From Allobaculum mucilyticum (GTDB lineage: Bacteria > Bacillota_I > Bacilli_A > Erysipelotrichales > Erysipelotrichaceae): a stretch of DNA of 64,000 bases. A program made the translations under genes and the position numbers. The notes beneath the pieces were generated by a model. That model made no database searches. It had not been told where the DNA came from and saw only the letters and a program-made list of their open reading frames with translations. Position 1 is the first letter of the stretch. Each line of letters opens with the position of its first letter. Positions 26,151-32,645 of the stretch are shown in pieces. The stretch is taken from positions 1,984,001-2,048,000 of the forward strand of contig NZ_CP078089.1 of assembly GCF_022701195.1 (NCBI RefSeq), in the 5' to 3' direction.

Positions 26151-26675
26151 ATGAAACGAACACCGATTGATGTATTTGAATATGCATCACAGATTCTTGA
26201 ACCGCTTCCCCGCGGCATTCTGCTCAATACGGCAGCTGACGGGAAAATGGACACGATGACAATCGGCTGGGGATCGCTTGGCGAAGACTGGGGAAAGAAA
26301 GTCTTTACTGTACTGGTCCGCGAAAGCCGCTATACAAAAAATCTGATTGAAAAGAACCCGGAATTTACGCTCAGCATTCCAGTAAAAGGCAGCGACGTGA
26401 AGTCGATCATCGCCCTTTGCGGAACAAAATCCGGCCGCGATATCGATAAGTTTGAAGCCTGCAATCTGACTGTTGTGCCCGGTCATGAAGTCAGCACACC
26501 GGCTATTGCAGAACTCCCGCTGACTATCGAATGCAAAATCATCTATAAACAGGATCAGGATCCAGAAGCGATCCAGGAACGCTTTAAGAGCGGTTATTAT
26601 CCCAACGGAGACTGGCATACCGCTTATACCGGTGAAATTGTTGCCGCCTATCTGCTTGAAGAAGACGAAGACTGA
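26151..26675 (+). CDS. Flavin reductase-like FMN-binding protein
   Basis: A 174-aa protein of the FMN-binding split-barrel (DIM6/NTAB) family, small flavoproteins that reduce flavin or act as oxidoreductase partners. GILLNTAADGKMDTMTIGWGSLG near the N-terminus and VLVRESRYTKNLIEKNPEFTLSIP are the flavin-binding signature blocks. It is preceded by AAAGGAA and transcribed alone, convergent with the downstream glycosyltransferase. The physiological substrate cannot be read from the sequence. Confidence 0.85.
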   Translation: MKRTPIDVFEYASQILEPLPRGILLNTAADGKMDTMTIGWGSLGEDWGKKVFTVLVRESRYTKNLIEKNPEFTLSIPVKGSDVKSIIALCGTKSGRDIDKFEACNLTVVPGHEVSTPAIAELPLTIECKIIYKQDQDPEAIQERFKSGYYPNGDWHTAYTGEIVAAYLLEEDED

Positions 26676-26743
26676 GCCAGTCACCCTGATTTGGAAACAG
26701 TAAACAATAGTGGCAGCCGATATCTCAGCTGGCGGAAAACAGA

Positions 26744-26790
26744 AACAGGCCGTACCTGGCTCATTGCGAGCATCAGGTACGGCCTGTTTT
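26744..26790. terminator. Shared terminator between convergent genes
   Basis: AACAGGCCGTACCTG pairs perfectly with CAGGTACGGCCTGTT (15 bp). A T-run follows on the plus strand; the minus strand side is less T-rich. It lies between the converging flavoprotein and glycosyltransferase genes. Confidence 0.85.
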
Positions 26791-26847
26791 AATACTTTTT
26801 TGGATTTGACTTTATGTGGTTCTTTTGCGGAAAAGAAATGATGTCGG

Positions 26848-28110
26848 TCAGTTTCTGTTCATGCGTTCCAGTAAAGCTGAGCGAAAATGGCGGACACGAC
26901 GACCGGCACGTCGGTGCGTGCGTCTTGGTGCAGGCTTCTTTGCTTCAAGCGTGCGGATGGGTGTATCATCTGCTTTATCGAAATCTTTTGCGTTAAGCGA
27001 AGCAGCAAGATCGCACCAGTCGCCAAAGCGGGCAGAGATGTGCGAAAAGAACGGATCGCGAGGCGCATTGACGAGCGTTTTCTCTTCAGTCAGAAGCCGG
27101 GAAGCCAGTCCTGGAATTTCGTCAGCAGAACGTGCATACAGGGCAAATCCGCGCTCTTCGAAGAACTTCGCGTTCTCTGTTTCACAGCCTGGAATTGCGT
27201 AGCACAGCAGCAGCGGGACACCGGCTGCTGCGGCTTCGGTAATCGACAGTCCGCCAGGCTTAGTGATGTAGAGCGAAGCGAGCTGCAGGTATTCAAACAT
27301 GTTGCGGGTAAAGGGAACCGGAGAAATCGCCGGATCCTGGAGAGCTTCGATTTTCCGGTAGATCGACTTGTTGGAGCCGGTCAGAACCAGAAGATGGAGC
27401 GAGTCATCTGTATCGATCAGCGGGCGAAGAGAGCGTAAAATCGGCCATATGCCGTTGATTCCCATACTGCCGCCGCCAATCAGGATATAGCGTCTTCCGG
27501 GCGGCAGACCAAGCGCTCTGGCCGCCTGTGCCTTTGGAATACGTTCATCGAACTTTGAATCGACTGGAATGCCAAGAGGAAGCATGCGTGAATAGGCGAC
27601 GCCTTCCTTGTGGAATGCTGTCTGCAGATCCGGATGAGGAATGCTCATCCAGTCTGTCTGCACATCCGATTCAAACGGAATGCAGGTGTAATCGGTCGGG
27701 ATCATCATGCATGGCGGTACAGAATAGCCATGATCTTTAAGCCATGTGAGCATCAGTCCCGGATAGGGATGAGAACACAGAATTAGATCGACAGGATTCT
27801 TCTGCAGATATTCGTAAAGAGCGATTGCGGTTTTCTTCTGAACAAGAAGAACGGGATCCGGCAGACCGAACGCTTTTTCCGCTTTCTGATATATCTGACC
27901 GATCCGGTAAATGCCTCCAAAGGCGGCTGGCGAAAACTTAACAATGTTCACGTAGGTCTGCCCGACCGTATCGGACATCCGCTGCGAGCGCAGAGTGTAG
28001 GGATCGAAAAAGGTAACATTCCATCCGCGGCCGGACAGTTCCTTGACCATCGCGCGGGCAGCAGAATTATGGCCGCCACCGGTCGAACAGGAAAGAATCA
28101 GCGCATCCAT
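26848..28110 (-). CDS. MGDG-synthase-like glycolipid glycosyltransferase
   Basis: A 420-aa GT28-type enzyme expected to add sugar to diacylglycerol at the inner membrane face, forming glycolipid or a lipoteichoic acid anchor. The N-terminal LILSCSTGGGHNSAARAM and GWNVTFFDPY belong to the MGDG synthase N-domain. The C-terminal nucleotide-sugar block reads ITKPGGLSITEAAAAGVPLLL (about residues 275-295). It overlaps plsY by 13 nt, so the two lipid genes are coupled. The tail from residue about 395 is very basic. Confidence 0.87.
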   Translation of the reverse strand: MDALILSCSTGGGHNSAARAMVKELSGRGWNVTFFDPYTLRSQRMSDTVGQTYVNIVKFSPAAFGGIYRIGQIYQKAEKAFGLPDPVLLVQKKTAIALYEYLQKNPVDLILCSHPYPGLMLTWLKDHGYSVPPCMMIPTDYTCIPFESDVQTDWMSIPHPDLQTAFHKEGVAYSRMLPLGIPVDSKFDERIPKAQAARALGLPPGRRYILIGGGSMGINGIWPILRSLRPLIDTDDSLHLLVLTGSNKSIYRKIEALQDPAISPVPFTRNMFEYLQLASLYITKPGGLSITEAAAAGVPLLLCYAIPGCETENAKFFEERGFALYARSADEIPGLASRLLTEEKTLVNAPRDPFFSHISARFGDWCDLAASLNAKDFDKADDTPIRTLEAKKPAPRRTHRRAGRRVRHFRSALLERMNRN

Positions 28111-28718
28111 AAAAGTTTAACCTCCAGTTCGCCTCTCTCTTCTTTGGAAAGGGAAAGACGGAACAGAACGCTCACGCTGATCATCAGACCGCCGGCAAGA
28201 ATGGCCAGAGGCAGTCCGAAGGGCAGAAGCAGGAGCGGGAAGAGAAGAAAGACAAGACCGGTCATGTAAAAGTCAGGAGAAACCCGGATGACCAGCTTGA
28301 ACAGCAGAAACAGAAAAGCCAGGCAGAAGACAGGCACAGAGATGAATGCGCCAGCCCAGAGGCCAAGAAGCGATCCAAAGGATGCCGCAATGCCTTTGCC
28401 GCCGTGAAAGCCAAAGAACAGCGGGAACAAATGGCCGAAGACCGGAGCCCACAGAACAAGCGAGATACCAGTCCGCCACGTTTCTTCATCTGTACTGATC
28501 AGATACAGCCAGACAGGAAAAAACGCTTTGCCAATATCGCCGATCAGCGTGAATACGCCGCAGGCAAAGCCGCCGTTTTTAAATGCGTTGAACGTGCCCG
28601 GGTTATCATCCGACGAGCCGGCTGCAAGATCGTCTCTTCCAAACAGAGACGAGGCGACGCGTGCATACAGCACGCTGCCAGACAGATAGCCAAGCACAGT
28701 AAACAGTAAGGTATTCAT
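28098..28718 (-). CDS. plsY: PlsY-family glycerol-3-phosphate acyltransferase
   Basis: A 206-aa multi-pass membrane protein that would transfer acyl from acyl-phosphate to glycerol-3-phosphate. Motif 3 is well kept (FGHLFPLFFGFHGGKGIAAS, about residues 92-111). Motif 2 is divergent: AGSSDDNPGTFNAFKNGG near residues 33-50 replaces the common GSGNxGxTN type, and motif 1 is only GSVLYARV. GAGAGG precedes the ATG. It could be the housekeeping enzyme or a specialised paralogue; a second plsY elsewhere cannot be excluded. Confidence 0.8.
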   Translation of the reverse strand: MNTLLFTVLGYLSGSVLYARVASSLFGRDDLAAGSSDDNPGTFNAFKNGGFACGVFTLIGDIGKAFFPVWLYLISTDEETWRTGISLVLWAPVFGHLFPLFFGFHGGKGIAASFGSLLGLWAGAFISVPVFCLAFLFLLFKLVIRVSPDFYMTGLVFLLFPLLLLPFGLPLAILAGGLMISVSVLFRLSLSKEERGELEVKLLWMR

Positions 28719-28892
28719 TTAAACCTCTCTTTCGGGATGGTTCATGAAGACAGAACGACTGAAGAAGCCAGCAGATCTGTGCAGATCTGGTATCTGAAAA
28801 AAGCAGACGGCTTCCTTTTTCGTTCTGTCAGACAGAAAGGCTGTCGACAGAAATGATATCAGGCAGGATGGTATCAATATATAGACAAACAA

Positions 28893-28920
28893 TAAAAAAA
28901 GCGGATCAAATGACCCGCTT
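28893..28920 (-). terminator. Terminator of tRNA-Asn copy A
   Basis: On the minus strand AAGCGGGTCA pairs with TGATCCGCTT (one G-T) over a TT loop, followed by seven Ts. Confidence 0.88.
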
Positions 28921-28930
28921 GATTTTCAAA

Positions 28931-29006
28931 TGGCGCCTGAAACAAGACTCGAACTTGTGACCTGCCGGTTAACAGCCGGATGCTCTACCGACTGAGCTAT
29001 TCAGGC
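28931..29006 (-). tRNA. tRNA-Asn (GTT), copy A
   Basis: A 76-nt cloverleaf including encoded CCA. Acceptor GCCTGAA/TTCAGGC with discriminator G, D-stem GCTC/GAGC, anticodon stem CCGG/CCGG with loop CTGTTAA (anticodon GTT), and T-stem ACAAG/CTTGT with loop TTCGAGT. Identical to the copy at 30393. Confidence 0.97.
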
Positions 29007-29025
29007 GTCTTCTGAACGCACAGAT

Positions 29026-29054
29026 AAGATACCATTTTCAGACAGACGCGTCAA
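29026..29054 (-). promoter_or_regulatory. Promoter of tRNA-Asn copy A
   Basis: Minus strand TTGACG (29054-29049), 17-nt spacer, TATCTT (29031-29026), about 20 nt before the tRNA 5' end. Confidence 0.85.
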
Positions 29055-29223
29055 CAATTCGTGTTTTTTTCGCTTCTGCAGAGGTTTTCGTGCATGTCGA
29101 ATTTTCTCTGGCTTTTGGAGCGGCTTTATATAAGGCCGTTTTTATTGTCTCAAAAAGGATGGATGACAGATTTATGCGTCCATCCGCACAGCTGGTTCCT
29201 GTAAAATAATTGCAGGTGATTTA

Positions 29224-30242
29224 ATGAAGAAGACAATCTCGAAAAGCGGAAGCATTTATATTCAGAAATCCGTTCGAAACGGTACCAGGGTTTCCTCTAA
29301 AACAGTAAAGAAGCTTGGAAGAATCGACGAGCTGATGAAAGAAAAGAACATGACGCGTGAGCAGGTCCCTGCCTGGGCAGACTCAGAAATCGAAAAACTT
29401 GAGCTGGAGGAAAAAAGCGTCATGGAACTGAAGTAACCATAACTATTCCAGTCAGAGAAGCGCCGCATGGTTCTCTTCCGCTTAAGCAGGCAGGTTATCT
29501 GTTTCTGCAGAAAATCTGTTATGAGCTGCGCGTTGACGAGATCTGTAAAAAGATCGCTGAAGCTGAACAGATTTATTTCGATTTTCCTCAGATTGTTCTG
29601 TCCATGATCTATATCAGGATTCTCGGTCCATCTTCTGATTGCAGAGTCTGGCTTGATTCAGAAAACCTGGCTGAAGTCCGTGTGATCAACAAGGATATTG
29701 AGCGGTCTCTGGATCTTCTTGCCAGGAACATGCCAGATGTCCTTCTTCAGCTCTGTAAATCCAGCAGCAGATCCGTACAGCGAAATACCGATGCCATCTA
29801 TTATATCTGTACAGATTGCGGTTCGATTCGAACGACAGTTGAAGATGTCTTTCCACCCGGATCAACTGTCATGACTGATTCAGCCGCAGAAATGCCAGAA
29901 TGGCTGCAGAGCACAAAGACCTGGATCAATGACTTTCCGGAGAATCTGCGAAAAGGCGAGCGGATTAAAGCACATTTGCTTATCGGTTATATGGCGTTCA
30001 TGGTCTTTCGCATTCTGGAGAAGAGACTCAGGTTTAAATACTCAGAAGATGAAATCCTTTCTGCGCTCAGGTCCTTTCAGTTCTATGACCTGTCCGGTCA
30101 GGGCTACTGCTATGCATATGAACCTTCAGAAGTTACCCGCGCTCTGACAGATCTCATCTCTTCGGACTTGAATAAAACATTCCTGACGAATGCTCAGATG
30201 AAGAAAATCATCAAAGAAAGCAGAAGCAGGAAAATCAGCTAA
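29224..30242 (+). pseudogene. Decayed IS1634-like transposase
   Basis: The N-terminal piece 29224-29436 (VKKLGRIDELMKEKNMTRE) resembles the start of IS1634-type transposases. After its stop, another frame continues the same protein (GYLFLQKICYELRVDEICKKI, then IYIRILGPSS) into the open frame at 29604. That frame reaches the DDE entry region (RNTDAIYYICTDCG) and then jumps straight to the C-terminal part (ERIKAHLLIGYMAFMVFRILEKRL, then YDLSGQGYCYAYEPSEVT). The gene therefore has a frameshift and an internal deletion of most of the catalytic core, and should be inactive. No inverted repeats were identified. Family assignment rests on remembered family patterns. Confidence 0.8.
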
Positions 30243-30261
30243 GTTTAAGATCAATAAAAAG

Positions 30262-30303
30262 AAGGCGATACTCTCCTTGAATCAGGAAGGTATCGCCTTT
30301 TCT
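30262..30303 (+). terminator. Terminator after transposase relic
   Basis: AAGGCGATAC pairs with GTATCGCCTT and is followed by TTCTG. A good stem with a short T-run. Confidence 0.7.
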
Positions 30304-30352
30304 GTTCAGCTGTCCGACCAAAGCCCGGATAGCATCAGCAGATGGATAAATA

Positions 30353-30381
30353 ATAAAAAAAGCGGATCAAATGATCCGCTT
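30353..30381 (-). terminator. Terminator of tRNA-Asn copy B
   Basis: On the minus strand AAGCGGATCA pairs perfectly with TGATCCGCTT, followed by a T-run. Confidence 0.9.
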
Positions 30382-30392
30382 GATTTTTCAAA

Positions 30393-30468
30393 TGGCGCCT
30401 GAAACAAGACTCGAACTTGTGACCTGCCGGTTAACAGCCGGATGCTCTACCGACTGAGCTATTCAGGC
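30393..30468 (-). tRNA. tRNA-Asn (GTT), copy B
   Basis: Same 76-nt sequence as copy A, with anticodon GTT and encoded CCA. Promoter and terminator are both intact, so both copies should be expressed. Confidence 0.97.
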
Positions 30469-30487
30469 GTCTTCTGAACGCACAACT

Positions 30488-30516
30488 AAGATACCATTTT
30501 AGAGAAGACGCGTCAA
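30488..30516 (-). promoter_or_regulatory. Promoter of tRNA-Asn copy B
   Basis: Minus strand TTGACG (30516-30511), 17-nt spacer, TATCTT (30493-30488). Confidence 0.85.
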
Positions 30517-30542
30517 ATTTTTCTTTCGATTTTTTCTACAAT

Positions 30543-30570
30543 TTGTCTTCTGGTTATAACTAAATATAAT
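30543..30570 (+). promoter_or_regulatory. Promoter of HAD hydrolase gene
   Basis: TTGTCT at 30543-30548, 16-nt spacer and perfect TATAAT at 30565-30570. The leader of about 160 nt contains an imperfect hairpin (CCGGTT/AACCGG, about 30594-30625). Confidence 0.6.
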
Positions 30571-30735
30571 TAGAGTACTAATTGAACAATATCCCGGTTC
30601 ATATGGGACCATGGAATTCCCAACCGGAATAAGATAGATAAAAAAACGGGGAATCAATCCAGAGAGGTCCGAAAATACAGCTGGCAAATAAGCCGGACGG
30701 ACCTTGAAACGGACAGTGAAGAATCAGGAGGCTTT

Positions 30736-31731
30736 ATGGAAGAGAACACAGATCACAAAGACAGGGCAGACAGAACCGATCCGGATAGCGCCCAGACAGT
30801 ACGCGGGAATGCAGGGGGAGCGAAAACCAGAGACGGACAGATCATTAAAGCGATTGTCATGGATATGGATGGCACGCTGCTCGATGAAAACAACAAAATC
30901 CGGCCCGCAGTGCGGGATATTCTTATTGCTCTTGAAGAGCACGGGGTGCGCCTTGTGCTGGCTTCAGGACGCAGCTACACAAGGCTTTTAGGCTATGCCA
31001 GAGAGCTGAAGATGGATGAGCATGAAGGAATGCTCATTGAGATCGACGGTGTTGCTTTATACGACCTGGGCGCCAATAAACGGACCAAGTTCCGGATGAT
31101 GGGGCCTGACGAGATCCATAATGTCTACAACTGGCTGATTGCTCATAATGCCGAAGCGCAGGCGATGTTTGATGACGGCTTGTTCTACGCCTTTGACAGT
31201 GAGATTCTCGAGATTAAAAAGAAGCTGCGCCAAGAACTGAACCTGCCTGAGGATTTTCCATGGACCGCCGGTCCGTGGAACTGGCTGACTGACTTCCGTG
31301 ACGGCTATCCGAAGATGAAATATGTTCAGAGTGCAGATGAGATTAACCGGCCAATCAATAAGATTCAGATCATGCAGGATGAAGAACCGCTTGAACAGGT
31401 TTATCAGGGGCTGCAGAAGGCGTATGGCAATGATTTTGCGATTTACCGGACCACGCCAAGACAGCTTGAGATTCTTCCTGCAGGCTTCTCGAAAGGCGAA
31501 GCTCTGCGCCGCATGATGGAGCAGGAAGGCTGGAAAAAGGACGAGGTCCTGGTCTTTGGTGATGGAGAGAACGATGTCTCGATGTTTGGAGTTGTCAGGG
31601 ATTCCTATGCGATGGGCAATGCGAAAGACTTTGTAAAAGCGCAGGCGGCTCACACAGCTCCCTCAAACCGCGAAGAAGGCATTGCGTGCGCCCTCCGGGA
31701 ACTGTTTGGTCCGCTCAAAAGAAACAGATAA
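30736..31731 (+). CDS. HAD-superfamily Cof-type phosphatase
   Basis: A 331-aa cytoplasmic phosphatase of the Cof/YidA subfamily, which dephosphorylates sugar phosphates or similar metabolites. The nucleophile motif is VMDMDGTLLD with Asp43 and Asp45. Motif II is ASGRSYTR, a lysine motif sits in GFSKGEALRRMM, and motif IV is FGDGENDVSMF. The start is fixed by AGGAG 5 nt upstream, which gives a polar N-terminal extension of about 37 residues (many Asp, Arg and Thr) absent from typical family members. Its substrate is unknown. Confidence 0.88.
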   Translation: MEENTDHKDRADRTDPDSAQTVRGNAGGAKTRDGQIIKAIVMDMDGTLLDENNKIRPAVRDILIALEEHGVRLVLASGRSYTRLLGYARELKMDEHEGMLIEIDGVALYDLGANKRTKFRMMGPDEIHNVYNWLIAHNAEAQAMFDDGLFYAFDSEILEIKKKLRQELNLPEDFPWTAGPWNWLTDFRDGYPKMKYVQSADEINRPINKIQIMQDEEPLEQVYQGLQKAYGNDFAIYRTTPRQLEILPAGFSKGEALRRMMEQEGWKKDEVLVFGDGENDVSMFGVVRDSYAMGNAKDFVKAQAAHTAPSNREEGIACALRELFGPLKRNR

Positions 31732-31915
31732 TCGAAAACGGAATTGTCCCAGAAGGGGACGAATCAGGACAGAAGCGAAGCTTTATTTCCTGCAGGAAAC
31801 GAAAATTCAGACTGACTGCTTCTGCATGAGAAGCCTGGGCTATATTGGAATATGAATGAGAAAGAATCAGAGTACCGGCGTGGACTGGAAAACTGATTCT
31901 AAGGAGAAAAACTGT

Positions 31916-32458
31916 ATGAAATTTGACAAGGTCCTGGAAGGGCGCCGCACCATCCGGCGCTATAAAAACGAACCGGTAGAAAAAGATGAGATCAAAAAAG
32001 TTCTCAAAGCCGCTTCTCTTGCTCCAAGCTGGAAAAACACAGAGTGCTGGCGCTGGTATGTCGTTACGGAAGAGAAACTGCTTGAAGAGCTCAAACAGAA
32101 CGGACTTGCCGTACAGAATCAGCCCAAGGTCGAAAATGTTCCCTGCCTGATCGTTGCTGCCTGCGAAACAGGACTGAGCGGACGCGACCAGGACGGCGAG
32201 TATGCCAGCAATACAATCGGGGAAGGCTGGTCGTATTTTGATACCGGACTTGCGGTTGAAAATCTCTGCCTGGAAGCAGAGCGCCTGTCTTTAGGAACGC
32301 TGATCATGGGAATCTTCAATGAAGAAGTGGTCAGAAAAATGCTGTCGATTCCGGAAAGCCAGCACATCCTGGCTGTCATTGCTTTAGGACATCCGGATGT
32401 CGAACCGCCAATGCCAAAGCGCAGAAAGCTCAAAGAGACGGCTGTTTTCTTTGAATAA
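31916..32458 (+). CDS. Nitroreductase-family protein
   Basis: A 180-aa FMN-dependent NAD(P)H oxidoreductase. GRRTIRRYKNEPVEKDEI with AASLAPSWKNTECWRWYVV is the FMN-phosphate-binding start of the family, and EAERLSLGTLIMGIFNEEVV the later cofactor block. The ATG at 31916 has AAGGAG 9 nt upstream; an in-frame ATG at 31856 has none. A TATATT box lies near 31841. The physiological substrate is unknown. Confidence 0.88.
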   Translation: MKFDKVLEGRRTIRRYKNEPVEKDEIKKVLKAASLAPSWKNTECWRWYVVTEEKLLEELKQNGLAVQNQPKVENVPCLIVAACETGLSGRDQDGEYASNTIGEGWSYFDTGLAVENLCLEAERLSLGTLIMGIFNEEVVRKMLSIPESQHILAVIALGHPDVEPPMPKRRKLKETAVFFE

Positions 32459-32508
32459 AGACAGGGCATACTTCGAAGCCCCAGACATAGAAGACAAAGA
32501 CATAAAGG

Positions 32509-32548
32509 AAGCCGCGTGCATGACGTTTAAACCGTCAGCGCGCGGCTT
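32509..32548. terminator. Hairpin between convergent nitroreductase and PBP
   Basis: AAGCCGCG pairs with CGCGGCTT, with an inner TGACG/CGTCA pairing. A strong stem but no T-run on either side, so terminator function is uncertain. Confidence 0.45.
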
Positions 32549-32592
32549 ATGTGCGTTTGTGGACGACCAACGTAATGAGCAGAGGAGCAGAC

Positions 32593-32621
32593 AAAAAAAC
32601 AGGCAGTCCGAAGGCTGCCTG
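32593..32621 (-). terminator. Terminator of pbp gene
   Basis: On the minus strand CAGGCAG pairs with CTGCCTG around CCTTCGGA, followed by seven Ts. Confidence 0.85.
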
Positions 32622-32645
32622 AAGGTTGTATGTGTGAATCAGAAG

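Larger units (their letters stand above)
28891..29054 (-). repeat. tRNA-Asn cassette, direct repeat copy A
   Basis: A unit of about 164 bp holding terminator, tRNA gene and promoter. It is repeated in the same orientation at 30352-30516 with only a few differences. The two copies bracket a decayed transposase gene. Confidence 0.88.
30352..30516 (-). repeat. tRNA-Asn cassette, direct repeat copy B
   Basis: Second copy of the terminator-tRNA-promoter unit described at 28891. It has one extra T between terminator and tRNA and a few changes in the promoter spacer. The tRNA itself is unchanged. Confidence 0.88.

Noticed and set aside
26848-27438. Plus-strand frames opposite the glycolipid glycosyltransferase
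   Set aside because: Antisense to a gene with clear motifs and in the codon-bias shadow.
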